This document shows positions 49,885 to 58,326 of a DNA stretch of 64,000 nt, in pieces. Below the pieces are notes generated by a model. The model was not told the origin of the DNA and ran no database searches. It saw only the letters and a list, made by a program, of their open reading frames with translations. The position numbers were made by a program, and so were the translations under genes. Within the stretch, counting starts at the first letter, position 1. The number at the start of each line of letters is the position of its first letter. This DNA is from Lepidonotus clava (Eukaryota > Annelida > Polychaeta > Phyllodocida > Polynoidae), in NCBI GenBank assembly GCA_936440205.1, contig OW387140.1, positions 19,899,659-19,963,658 on the forward strand, in the 5' to 3' direction.

Positions 49885-51549
49885 TTAGAAAAGGGTAGAC
49901 TTACGTCTACCTACACTCTTCTTCTTCCCGTTACCACGTCTTGCACCTTGCGTTGCTCGGCGTCGTTTGGCTGGAGGGCCATCGTCGTCAGTGTTTAAGT
50001 ACCTTCTGGCTGCACTGAATGCTGTGTCCATTAAGGAACTTCCTGCACTCTTTGACCTTTTTACGAGGCTCTTCTTAAAGTTTTTTCCAGCCACGACATC
50101 GTCAAAAACACCTTTTCCTGTTTTGACGATGGTGGGGACGGCTGCTTTAAATGCTGACGCACCGAGCTTCTTTATCATCGGAAGAGCCGATCTCATTATA
50201 CTTCCGAATATTCCGTGGCCACGTTGTCTTTTAGCTCCGATCTCTTTGAAATGTGTTATTCGTAGAGGATGGAAAATCAAATTGGGAAAGTTTATTGTGT
50301 CCATTGTTTTTTGAGAGTAGTTGTTTACAGCCATACATCGAAGAAGTGGCGCTTCAGTATCTCCTACTACCCCGTTGTGAATAATGTCAGAGTAGACATA
50401 GACTGTATGGTTTCTGTAGTTGACATCTGTTATTTGTTTTGCTCGTGTGCGCCTACCCATGTATATTTTTCCTTCGAAACCAAGTTGATAAGAAAGGTTT
50501 TCTGGTATGACGAGCATTGTGTTGGAAGGCAGTGCAATAAGTGTTTTCATTGTGAATTCGTTATAAGAGAAAATTTCATCTGGACCATTTCCTTTATTTT
50601 TTCGCTTTTCTTCTTTCATTTTCTTGATGACTTTTGGTATATTTTTCTTCATTATTTTATTCAGGAGTTTGATCAGATCTTTGTTGGTTTCCACTCGCCC
50701 GCTTTCCATTGAGAAACGAGCGTAAGACCGTTTTCCTGGAAAGTGCTTCCTTGCTAATGAATCGATGTAACTCAATGTGGGAGGCAGCTTTTTTGGTTCA
50801 TCAGCATCAGCTTCTTCGAATACTTCTGTGGGCTCTGGTTGGTCGTCATCGTCATCGTTTTCTTCTTTTTCAATTCCCTCCATTTCAACTTCTAGTTTTC
50901 TTTTCGGGGGTGTTTCATGCATGTGTGTTACCAAATCAGTATCAAACATGTCTGTTAGGAACGGTTCTCTGTCACGTTTTTTCCTACTGCTCTCTATTTC
51001 ACGCTTTAGTCGAGTGATAGCTTCAACGGACCTTGTCGGAGGTGTTTGTAATGGAGTAACTCCTTCTCTAGGTTTTTTAGGAGGTGTAGGTCCGTCGGAA
51101 GTGTGAGAACTTGGTGTCGGAGGAGCTATACTCTCACTAACTGTTCTTACAGCTGACACTGCATCTGAAATAAACGCTCCAGAAGACTCTTCATGATCAG
51201 GGTCTGGTACTGTCGGTGTTTCAATTGAACCAGCTGCAGTTCCAGGTGTAGTTGTGGAAGTAGCAGGAGATTCAGAAGAAGGCTGTTCATCAGAACCGCG
51301 GGAAGTTCTTGCCCTAGTTGGTGCGGTGTTATGTTTCTTCTTTTCTGACGGTGCTTCTGCGCTGAGAAGGTAGAAAGTTGATTTTCGCACATTGTACCAT
51401 TTTACTGGAAGCGTTATTTCAGATAACGCACAGTCTGTGTCAGCTGGTAGTACCATATACTTTTGTAAAAGAACTCTGTAAGTGCTCAGAGTGTTGTCTG
51501 GAAAGGTCTTAGTAGATGAGTTACTGGGTAGGGTGCAGGTTACATCCAT
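49885..51549 (-). CDS. Penton-like minor capsid protein with low-complexity insertion
   Basis: The frame continues upstream to a GTG at 51606. The ATG at 51549 is preferred because it gives 554 residues starting MDVTCTLPSNSS, matching the usual start of this Polinton family (TLPSNxS...PDN...WYN). Conserved blocks are residues 1-60 and about 330-440, including VIPENLSYQLGF and VYSDIIHNGVVGDTEAPLLR. A basic, hydrophobic pX-like segment follows (about 440-510, GHGIFGSIMRSALPMIKKLG), then a lysine/arginine-rich tail. Unusually, residues ~63-272 are a Pro/Ser/Thr-rich, then acidic, low-complexity insertion between the two conserved parts. Known relatives contribute to the capsid vertex. Confidence 0.85.
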   Translation of the reverse strand: MDVTCTLPSNSSTKTFPDNTLSTYRVLLQKYMVLPADTDCALSEITLPVKWYNVRKSTFYLLSAEAPSEKKKHNTAPTRARTSRGSDEQPSSESPATSTTTPGTAAGSIETPTVPDPDHEESSGAFISDAVSAVRTVSESIAPPTPSSHTSDGPTPPKKPREGVTPLQTPPTRSVEAITRLKREIESSRKKRDREPFLTDMFDTDLVTHMHETPPKRKLEVEMEGIEKEENDDDDDQPEPTEVFEEADADEPKKLPPTLSYIDSLARKHFPGKRSYARFSMESGRVETNKDLIKLLNKIMKKNIPKVIKKMKEEKRKNKGNGPDEIFSYNEFTMKTLIALPSNTMLVIPENLSYQLGFEGKIYMGRRTRAKQITDVNYRNHTVYVYSDIIHNGVVGDTEAPLLRCMAVNNYSQKTMDTINFPNLIFHPLRITHFKEIGAKRQRGHGIFGSIMRSALPMIKKLGASAFKAAVPTIVKTGKGVFDDVVAGKNFKKSLVKRSKSAGSSLMDTAFSAARRYLNTDDDGPPAKRRRATQGARRGNGKKKSVGRRKSTLF

Positions 51550-52488
51550 TTTTGTATGTTCTTGACTGGTTCCCAACTGTTGAATTTGTCTCCGTATCCT
51601 TTCCACTTAATGAGTGCTTCTCTTTTAGCACCTTTTCCTCTATATTTAAGGACAATGGCGCCATTTTCCAAATATCCCAAAATTGAAAGTTTTACAATCT
51701 TCCTCATATTTTGCAAATCTTTTCATGAATATATGCCCAACCCAAAATTCAAAAAGAAAATGTGCTCAAAGGAAAATTTTTCGAGATAGAAATGGTCAAA
51801 TACTGCTCATTTTGTAGAAATTTTACCAGTGCTGAAAAACGATTTCAGGAGAAAAAACTGCATTTTCTCATGTTTCTATTTTTGATAGAGGTTGTCTAAA
51901 AGTATATCATACATCTAAATTATTGATAGGATCTCAGGATTGATATAGAATATTGAAAATAATTTTAGATTAAACATTTTAGTGAATTTATGGGAAAATG
52001 AATAAGTACGCATTTTTAGCCCTTTTTGGCTTTTAAAATGAATCTTCAGCTATGCTGACCAAATTAGTACGGTGACCCCCCAATTTTTTGATTGGATATG
52101 ATAGCCTACAGCCATAGGCATGTGATATAAGATTTTAGAGTATTTTTCAATGTTCAATTTTTTTGTATGACACTTTATTTTATAATTTCTCGATTTTTGA
52201 AATAGTTTATTTTGCATATTTTCCAGTTAAAACCATATATTACATCATCAAATTTTACAAAAGTCTTTCTTTCTCACTTGAGTACACATGAACACATTTA
52301 AAAAGAACATTAGACTGATTGTCATATCAATTCTATCAAAATAATAAGCAAATAAAAAACAATTTCAAAATTCATTTTCTGAAGCATTTTTTGAATAATC
52401 ATCATATAAATAAACTGCTAAAGCTGAAAAGTTTCCACGGTGACCCATGATAATTTTTGCATTTTTGGTACCTATATAGGTATAACTT
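51550..52488. other. ~940-bp intergenic gap within the Polinton
   Basis: AT-rich DNA between the integrase stop and the minor-capsid start, unusually long for this compact element. The sequence just upstream of the minor-capsid gene includes, on the minus strand, TTAAATATAG, which could be its TATA-like promoter element. ACGGTGACCC occurs twice (52069 and 52437) with loosely similar surroundings, a possible faded duplication or inserted repeat. No coding frame is convincing. Confidence 0.5.
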
Positions 52489-53526
52489 TCACTGTGTAAA
52501 GTTTGAAAGAATTCTCAATGTGACTTCTATAATGGCGCGATTGTCCTTAAGGATGCTCTCGACAGTGTACTGCTTCCTCGGAGTAACTTTTACCTTCTGA
52601 ACCTCTTGAGGATAAAACCACCCCTTTATTCTTTCTTGAAGGGTATCTTCGATTTCATACCCCTTAATATAGTCTGGGTTCTTTACAGTGAATATTTCTT
52701 CACTCCAATTTGGTTCATATCCACGATTAAAGGTTTTCTTTTTTCTTAGAATTCGTGCTCTATCACCACTTTTCATTAAAGGTTTTCTTTTCGTCTTTAA
52801 ATCTTTAGCTCTCACTCTTTCATACAAATGATAGAACAATCGATCGGCGTTATCTTTATTAACGTCTACCGGTCGACCTCCTATGGTAGAATGAAAGGTG
52901 TGGTTGTAAGAATGCACTAGATCTTGAAGTACATCTATGTATGTGTAGGTTTTCATGTGAGTGAAGTATCGCCACATTTTCTGTTGTAAGGTCCCGTTGA
53001 ACCTTTCTGCTATAGAACATTTTATGTCATCATTTTCTCCAGTGAAAAAAGATACACCTGTCTCTTTCAAGTAATCCTGAAAAGTTTTGTTCAGGAACTC
53101 TTTACCTTTATCTGTTTGAAGGTATTTAGGACATCTTTTAACTGTCATAACTTTGAAAGCTTCCGTAACATCTGTGGCTTTTTTACTTTTTATAGCTTGT
53201 GCAAATCCAAATCTGGAGAAGACATCTATGGCAACCATTATATATGAATAGCCTTTGTTATACTTTTTGAACTGTTGCATATCTATCAAGTCCATTTGCC
53301 ATTGTTCATCTATTCCAAAAGTCTGTGTTTTACGTCTAGGAAACCGCCTCTTGAATGGTTTATGTTTAGTATAAGCATCAACAGATTCAAGTGCATCTTC
53401 AATATGCTTTATGTCAGTGTTTTTGAAATAGTGTTTCTTTATTTTGGATGCACTTGTGAAGCTTGCTGGCTGTTTAGGATCAGTGAAGTGTTTAACCACA
53501 TCTTTCTTCAGAGCCTTGTAGACCAT
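52489..53526 (-). CDS. Polinton DDE integrase (retroviral-type)
   Basis: 345 residues from an ATG. The rve-type core has Asp79 (QWQMDLIDM), Asp139 (YLQTDKGKEF) and Glu174 (IAERFNGTL), a D,D(35)E spacing as in retroviral and Polinton integrases. The C-terminal part (about 260-312, GYEPNWSEEIF...GWFYPQEVQKV) is the SH3/chromodomain-like DNA- or chromatin-binding tail. No full HHCC zinc motif is visible at the N-terminus. The enzyme joins the linear element to host DNA and makes the 6-bp target duplication typical of the group. Its start overlaps the small basic ORF by 19 nt. Confidence 0.93.
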   Translation of the reverse strand: MVYKALKKDVVKHFTDPKQPASFTSASKIKKHYFKNTDIKHIEDALESVDAYTKHKPFKRRFPRRKTQTFGIDEQWQMDLIDMQQFKKYNKGYSYIMVAIDVFSRFGFAQAIKSKKATDVTEAFKVMTVKRCPKYLQTDKGKEFLNKTFQDYLKETGVSFFTGENDDIKCSIAERFNGTLQQKMWRYFTHMKTYTYIDVLQDLVHSYNHTFHSTIGGRPVDVNKDNADRLFYHLYERVRAKDLKTKRKPLMKSGDRARILRKKKTFNRGYEPNWSEEIFTVKNPDYIKGYEIEDTLQERIKGWFYPQEVQKVKVTPRKQYTVESILKDNRAIIEVTLRILSNFTQ

Positions 53527-53783
53527 TTTACAAATGGTGTTACTGTAAAGTGTCGATGTCTCTTACTTCGGCCGTGACCTTCTTGTTGAGGAGACTTCTC
53601 TTTCCGCCTAGGTGTTTCCACCTCTTCATGTTCCTCTTCACTGTCGGAACCCTTCATGTTGTAGTTCCTTATATATTTCATTTTCGGATTTAACTTCTTA
53701 ACAATCTGGACGAATTGTTTCTGCCCCGGTAAGCTGGCTCGCTTCTTAGTAGTCGGTCGCACTGCACTCGAAAGAAGATTCAT
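53508..53783 (-). CDS. Small basic Polinton ORF
   Basis: 91 residues, lysine- and arginine-rich with an acidic patch (SDSEEEHEEVE) and a basic RRKEKSPQ/GRSKRHRH part. The overlap of 19 nt with the integrase start and its place between conserved genes support it being real. I recognise no domain; the charge suggests nucleic-acid binding, which is only an inference. Confidence 0.5.
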   Translation of the reverse strand: MNLLSSAVRPTTKKRASLPGQKQFVQIVKKLNPKMKYIRNYNMKGSDSEEEHEEVETPRRKEKSPQQEGHGRSKRHRHFTVTPFVKWSTRL

Positions 53784-53846
53784 TAAATGTGTTTCATCTA
53801 TAGGTGTGTCTCCTAGAATGAGCCGACCGTCCTTTGTGAACTGTTT

Positions 53847-54380
53847 TCATGATTTGGCCAAGGTCTTGTAGAGATTACGCACAGAGTTATGGTAAGAACC
53901 CGGAACTTTTTCTAGTGCTTTTTCCATCTTATGTGGTAGTACCTTCGGCATAAGTAGTCCTCTCGGTTTTGTAGAAACTCTTTTAGGTTTCATGATAGTC
54001 GGAGAAGGTGGTGGAGATGGTGAAGGAGAACGTGAAAGGTGCGATGTTGAAAACAACATACTTTTAGCTTTAGAGGAAAGGATGGAGGACCTGTTCATGA
54101 GATCATTGTATGTGGCTAGTTTCTCCTCTCTGCTCATCGTTGGATCGTTCAATACACGACTCATTTCTTTTTGTAAACGAGCTAACACCTCCACGGTAGG
54201 CGCTGTAGGTTCAAGTTTTTCTTTTACCATTGACCTTTCGAAAAAGGAATCCCTGTCACTTTCTTTGGCAGGAGGTGGAGAATCAACTTTGCCAGAAACA
54301 GTTGAACTCTCCATTTCCACTTTGTTAGAACTTTGCAACACATCTGGATGAACGAGCAGCATTCGTTTATAGCTTGTCAT
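53847..54380 (-). CDS. Conserved Polinton hypothetical protein
   Basis: 177 residues starting MTSYKRMLLVHPDVLQ. Residues ~78-115 (VEVLARLQKEMSRVLNDPTMSREEKLATYNDLMNR, first part quoted as VEVLARLQKEMSRVL) form a helical block. It resembles a small protein commonly found beside the capsid genes of animal Polintons, where a similar helix reads L-x-x-E-M-x-x-I-L followed by D/S-x-x-E-K-x-x-x-Y-N. A serine/proline-rich linker (SPSPSPPPSP) separates it from a basic C-terminal part. The function is unknown; a virion or scaffold role is likely from context. It starts 6 nt after the preceding ORF ends. Confidence 0.7.
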   Translation of the reverse strand: MTSYKRMLLVHPDVLQSSNKVEMESSTVSGKVDSPPPAKESDRDSFFERSMVKEKLEPTAPTVEVLARLQKEMSRVLNDPTMSREEKLATYNDLMNRSSILSSKAKSMLFSTSHLSRSPSPSPPPSPTIMKPKRVSTKPRGLLMPKVLPHKMEKALEKVPGSYHNSVRNLYKTLAKS

Positions 54381-54386
54381 TTTCTC

Positions 54387-54743
54387 CTAATGATGTCTTG
54401 TAAGGCCTCCGATAAGACTGGATATGAGTGGAACAGCTAATCCCAATAGAGTACCAATAAAACCACCTTCTTGTTCAAGAATCTTACGTTTGTGTCCTAC
54501 TGTAGTTGAAGGCTTGGTAAGACCCTTGAGTTGTGTCTTGTACCTCGATAGACGACCGACTGCTTGTTTATTGGAGATGTGCAAGTTTTTATTCATAATA
54601 TTCACACCTATTTGCGCTATCAACCTTATCACCTCATTAGACATTCCCATCATTATATGTTTACACTCCTTACCAGTGCATTTAGACAGATGTCTCAATA
54701 GAGGAAGATGTTTCTTTATGAGAGCGAGTTGTTTAGCCTTCAT
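54387..54743 (-). CDS. Small virion-like protein with hydrophobic glycine-rich tail
   Basis: 118 residues. The N-terminal half is helical and basic (KAKQLALIKKHLPLLRHLSK). The C-terminus carries KRKILEQEGGFIGTLLGLAV followed by PLISSLIGGL, a hydrophobic, glycine-rich segment like that of small core or membrane-active proteins in Polintons and adenoviruses (pX/pVI-like). The ATG overlaps the stop of the ATPase gene as ATGA, so the two are tightly coupled. The role is inferred from layout and composition. Confidence 0.65.
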   Translation of the reverse strand: MKAKQLALIKKHLPLLRHLSKCTGKECKHIMMGMSNEVIRLIAQIGVNIMNKNLHISNKQAVGRLSRYKTQLKGLTKPSTTVGHKRKILEQEGGFIGTLLGLAVPLISSLIGGLTRHH

Positions 54744-55411
54744 TGTTTCCGTGTAGTAGGAATGAATACAGTTGTCTTGAGAGGTGTAGTCACGCTGTTA
54801 CGCACCCTTAGTGTATTGGGTGTAGTCTGCTTGAAGTCTAGCACTAGATATGAGTGTCTCGCCGATGTTTCTTCGTTATATACGTTGGTAAGAAAACGTG
54901 GATGAGTTGGAAACACTTGACGTGATAAAGCATGAATTTGACTCATATCTCTTGGATTTTTGAAAATTATCATGTAATGAGAATTCAAACTAAGTGTTCT
55001 GAAATCCTTATTAGGCAGAAATAAATTTTGAGTTATGAATATAACACTCATATTTCTATGGTGAGAACCTTTTATGAATAGATCTCTTATAAGAGGTGCA
55101 TCTTCTTTATCTAACAGATCATCTATTATAAGTAGAGAATGTTGAGATAAATCCTTTTTCTTATGTAAAAGTTCTTCTCTTGAAAGTAGACCTTCGTTGA
55201 ATTTCACTTTTCCCTGATACTTCTTGAAAACGTCTTGCCATTGTCCATAGCAATATATAATCTCATCGACTGGTGGGTTTATTACAGTTTTCGCCTTTTC
55301 TATAATTTCAAACACTAATTGTGTTTTACCACATCCTGAAGGTCCAGCGATAAGACATGTGAAAGGTCCTTGTAGTCTTGGGTCAAATGCGATTTCCTTT
55401 ACACTTTCCAT
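54740..55411 (-). CDS. FtsK/HerA-type genome-packaging ATPase
   Basis: 223 residues from an ATG. Walker A is GPSGCGKT at 23-30, Walker B is SLLIIDDLL at 92-100, and a sensor-like IFITQN with Gln128 follows. This is the compact A32-like packaging ATPase of Polintons, adintoviruses and large DNA viruses, which drives genome entry into the capsid. Length fits the family (about 220-260). It heads a run of leftward genes, followed at once by the small hydrophobic-tail protein. Confidence 0.93.
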   Translation of the reverse strand: MESVKEIAFDPRLQGPFTCLIAGPSGCGKTQLVFEIIEKAKTVINPPVDEIIYCYGQWQDVFKKYQGKVKFNEGLLSREELLHKKKDLSQHSLLIIDDLLDKEDAPLIRDLFIKGSHHRNMSVIFITQNLFLPNKDFRTLSLNSHYMIIFKNPRDMSQIHALSRQVFPTHPRFLTNVYNEETSARHSYLVLDFKQTTPNTLRVRNSVTTPLKTTVFIPTTRKQ

Positions 55412-55504
55412 TTTTTTTCTATTTAAGTTATAACACGTCTTACCCGGTCGAAGGTTAATGTACTGAATGACACTTTAATGAAAAAACAATCCTTTTTGTT
55501 TGGT

Positions 55505-55745
55505 TTCTATAACATAAGGGTGTTTTTCCTGTAACGAAATAAAATAATGACAAATGAAAAGAGATGTGGTCATAACAACATTTTATGAGGATCAAAATAA
55601 AATAACGTCAAATTAAAAGAGATGGCATCATAACAATCTTTTATGCGGAACGAAACAAAAGAATACCAAATTAAAAGTGTAAACTGTGATAACATGGGTT
55701 TTTCTCTTTCACAAAACAAAAGAATAACAAATTAATGAAACCGAA
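55505..55745 (-). repeat. Degenerate 58-60-bp tandem repeat
   Basis: Four diverged copies, each with GATAACA/CATAACAA-like sequence, a T-rich stretch, then AAAACAAAAGAATAACAAAT or a variant. The marker (C/A)GAAA(T/C)AAAA starts near 55535, 55593, 55651 and 55711. Their position upstream of the ATPase start could be regulatory. Confidence 0.75.
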
Positions 55746-55908
55746 CCATAAACGCTCTCCATACGTTTTGTTTTTTATTTGATCAGTCTTTGTTATGGGA
55801 CAGCCCCTGGATGTCGGGTGCAAAACGCACCCTCCCACCCAAAATGCACCGACCGCCGAACCGCGCCCGCCACGCGGATCACCCGCGAGCGGAGCGGCGC
55901 GCATTTTG

Positions 55909-55968
55909 TTTTCTTGAAAAGAGAAAAGGGGTGAGCTTTATACACCCCTTTTTCTCTTTTCAAGAAAA
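55909..55968. other. Long stem-loop, 25-bp arms
   Basis: The left arm TTTTCTTGAAAAGAGAAAAG continues GGGTG to 55933. The right arm 55943-55968 is its reverse complement with a single extra base. The loop is 9 nt (55934-55942). It directly follows the GC-rich block. It could act in transcription ending, packaging or replication; no function is shown by sequence alone. Confidence 0.85.
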
Positions 55969-56241
55969 GCGTTGAACGCCGTTTGAGGCGTTTGTGTTTT
56001 TATTTTGATTAAGTGGTTATAACCGTTAACGTGTGGTTAGAGTTACAAGCTTGATAGTATCAACTTTATTATCAGCTCGTATGTCGCAGGAGATAAACCT
56101 AACCAGCGTCTAATTCATCACTACATAAACGTTTTGTTTCAATGGCAACATAAATAATGGCATGATTTATAGATCTGTATAGTAAATAAACGGACGTCTT
56201 TACGTTATAAGTGTGAAAATAAAAGAGATTGGTTGAAGGGT

Positions 56242-56267
56242 GGTTTTCTACCTTTTGGTAGAAAACC
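56242..56267 (-). terminator. Perfect 11-bp hairpin after the BECR-like ORF
   Basis: GGTTTTCTACC and GGTAGAAAACC flank a TTTT loop. It lies 40 nt beyond the stop of the minus-strand ORF at 56308, a position that suits RNA 3'-end formation or stability. Eukaryotic-type genes do not usually need such hairpins, so the role is open. Confidence 0.5.
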
Positions 56268-56307
56268 GAATAGTCTGGAGGAGCATAAGAGGATCTTTGT
56301 TTTCTTT

Positions 56308-57153
56308 TTAATATTCGATAGTAGGAGTAGGAGTAAATCTAGGAATAGAATAAGCCGTCACGAGACTTGATTCTTTACCATTCCTTCCGACAACCCTCAC
56401 AATATGGTCACAACCCTCCTGACCATGTCCGATTTCTGTATCGAACTCTTTTTCATAGAAGAATTTGTTGTTGTCAAGGGTGTTCACTATTTTGTCAGGA
56501 TATCGGATGGTTGCGTTGATAAGGGGAATAACAATATCAGCGTGCAGAAATATAGAGGGTTTTCCATCAGGATCTGCTTCTGATTTACGCCAAAAACGTC
56601 TCTGCACTGTTTCCTTGACAGAGTGTCGCGCAAAAATGTGGCTCAAGATACCTTGTGTTGTCGGTAAACCGACAACACAAGGTTTCTTGGTTATCATATC
56701 TTTGAGCGTTAGATGAGATTGTTGGGTTAGCCGAATGTTTTTCAGAAGTTTGCAATTTTGAAATAAAATGTTTGGATGAATTTCACCCTCAATTTGATAC
56801 ATTCCATCTCTCGGACAGATGTATTTCACCCAATGATGCTCTCCACAGATACCTGATGCTCGCGCAAAAGGCACGTTGACCAGCGCATTTCGAAAATGAG
56901 ATGGTCTTCCAATGAGCGGTGCCAGCGGTACACGGTGCTGAACCGAGGGTTGTGCGTTCATGTACATGATGAGACTGGTGCGATTGGTGACAAGTCTAGA
57001 AATGAATCTCAGAGGGTCTCTGAGAGCGTATATTATCATTTTTGTTAACGACCACAATACGTATCTCCAATGAAACTGATACATGTAAATTTTGAATATT
57101 TTGTTATGGAGTGCACGTGTCAGACTCTCGCGTCGCGTCACTAATGGAACCAT
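56308..57153 (-). CDS. Polinton cargo ORF with BECR-like nuclease domain
   Basis: 281 residues from an ATG, open throughout. I do not know it from other Polintons. The C-terminal ~110 residues follow the order seen in BECR (Barnase-EndoU-ColicinE5/D-RelE) nucleases of phage and polymorphic-toxin type: HIFARH at 172-177, PLINATIRYPDKIV at ~210-223, FFYEKEF at 231-237, HIVRVVGR at 250-257 and LVTAYS at 264-269. In that superfamily the His/Arg-His motif and the Thr/Tyr near the last strand tend to be catalytic, acting on RNA. The N-terminal half is basic and partly hydrophobic, with Cys/His residues at 103-113 (CGEHHWVKYIC). The assignment is from motif order only. Confidence 0.45.
   Translation of the reverse strand: MVPLVTRRESLTRALHNKIFKIYMYQFHWRYVLWSLTKMIIYALRDPLRFISRLVTNRTSLIMYMNAQPSVQHRVPLAPLIGRPSHFRNALVNVPFARASGICGEHHWVKYICPRDGMYQIEGEIHPNILFQNCKLLKNIRLTQQSHLTLKDMITKKPCVVGLPTTQGILSHIFARHSVKETVQRRFWRKSEADPDGKPSIFLHADIVIPLINATIRYPDKIVNTLDNNKFFYEKEFDTEIGHGQEGCDHIVRVVGRNGKESSLVTAYSIPRFTPTPTIEY
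56650..56683. repeat. Perfect 16-bp-arm palindrome inside the BECR-like ORF
   Basis: ACCTTGTGTTGTCGGT (56650-56665) and ACCGACAACACAAGGT (56668-56683) are exact reverse complements around a 2-nt AA spacer. The minus strand reads through it as CVVGLPTTQG. A perfect 34-bp palindrome inside coding sequence is unexpected by chance. Confidence 0.95.
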
Positions 57154-57294
57154 GTACTCAGTGATATCTGCTTATCGGTAACAAAACAAAATACGAATAA
57201 AATAACGGACGACGCTCATGAAAAACTTTGTGAAAATGGAAAAACCGTCCTACGTTTAATCGACGTTGATAGTAAACTTTTGTATAAAAGACTC
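57154..57294. promoter_or_regulatory. Divergent promoter between the two gene sets
   Basis: About 140 bp separate the leftward BECR-like ORF from the rightward PC4-like gene. TATAAAAG at 57283-57290 on the plus strand is a strong TATA box. With normal spacing it would start transcription near 57313, just before ATGATG at 57322-57327. This is the only divergent gap in the element, so it probably drives both directions. Confidence 0.6.
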
Positions 57295-58125
57295 ATGGGC
57301 TGGAGTCTTCTCAACACTCTCATGATGGGACGTAGAAGTTTGACTGCTCGTGGAAAGACCTCAACATCTTCCTCCGCTCAGGAGGGACTTCCGAAGCAGC
57401 CCCCTCCTGGAAATTCGGTCATTGATGAATACTTTGATCAATACCGAGTGTTTCCATCGAGAGAAGACGCCGGTTACGTTCCTGTTGCAGTTGGGGGTTA
57501 TGCGACAGATTCGTCCATGGACACTCAATCTGGCTATATTACAGATGTAGGCGAAGGTACGTCCATCACCGTCAACGCTGTTGATGCCAGTCTATACAAC
57601 GATATTTCTGATCTGTGGAATCCCGAGCCACCTGCATCTTTGACTGACGCTGTCACTGCCACAATCGCCACCACCGCCGCCGCTGCCGCCGCCGCCGCTA
57701 CCCTCCAAGACGACTCCAACAAAGAAAACGTGCCACCACCGAAAGACGGCGAAGCTCTTTCGGTACCGATCACCATCGAAGAAGAGTCGGAGGGAGAACC
57801 AACAGACAAGAAAAAGGCACCGCCGAGAAAACGGAAGCCTGCTGGTGAACGGAAACCTCGTGCAAAGAAAGGTAAAGTAGTTCCACTGGACGTTGCACTA
57901 GCGCAGCAGTATGCTGATGCGGTCTTGAAGGAGCTAGAGGCACAGCAGAGTAAAGCCGCCCCTCTCTCGCCTATATTGGACCTGACCGGATTGTTCTGGC
58001 CACTGGAATTGGACGTCGAGTACAAGGACGGTTACATCACGCAAGCTAAGAAGGTGTATTTCCTCAACAGTGACGCCTTCAAGAACACCTGCATCCACGT
58101 GTATGGGCCACCTGATCCTGTAGGG
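57295..58125 (+). CDS. PC4-like DNA-binding protein, exon 1
   Basis: The open frame reaches back to a TTG at 57280. The first ATG is at 57295, but the TATA box at 57283 argues for the ATGs at 57322/57325. The product has a long variable N-terminus with an alanine run (TIATTAAAAAAAA), an acidic patch, and a basic KKKAPPRKRKP...PRAKKGK cluster like a nuclear-localisation signal. At the end comes LELDVEYKDGYI and TCIHVYGP, which looks like the start of a PC4-like fold. The exon closes at GGG|GTAAGT in phase 0. A ~200-nt intron separates it from the next frame; introns are known in animal Polinton genes. Confidence 0.65.
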
Positions 58126-58326
58126 GTAAGTACGATTTTAAATTATAGAATCATTATTTTTATTTCAGGTAACATGTACTTCGTTTATAGTTAACTTTCA
58201 TTGTAATTATTTAATGTGAAATAGAAGTAAAGAATACATAATAGTTTAAATAGAAATAGAATGAGAGAGAGAGAGCCCCAAATTTATACATATAACTCAA
58301 AACAAAATTATGCTTATATTTTTCAG
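58126..58326 (+). other. Probable spliceosomal intron
   Basis: The interval begins GTAAGT and ends TTTTTCAG after an AT-rich stretch, and both flanking exons are in phase 0. Coding composition drops inside it (AT-rich, in contrast to GC-rich exon flanks). This points to an element transcribed by host RNA polymerase II in the nucleus. Confidence 0.7.

Larger units (their letters stand above)
55412..56307. other. Structured intergenic region of the Polinton
   Basis: About 900 bp between the ATPase and the BECR-like ORF. It holds a ~58-60-bp tandem repeat (55505-55745), a GC-rich block (55797-55905), a long hairpin (55909-55968) and a second hairpin (56242-56267). I see no gene; the apparent frames over the GC-rich block have no domain. 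Confidence 0.6.

Noticed and set aside
49967-51106. Plus-strand frames of 102-147 codons opposite the penton-like gene
   Set aside because: Shadows of the minus-strand gene, with no independent motifs.
51556-51789. 77-codon plus-strand ORF at the minor-capsid start
   Set aside because: It is antisense to a conserved coding start at one end and AT-rich spacer at the other; no domain.
55671-55904. 77-codon minus-strand ORF over the GC-rich block
   Set aside because: Abrupt composition change within the frame and no recognisable domain; the GC-rich block is better read as a cis element.
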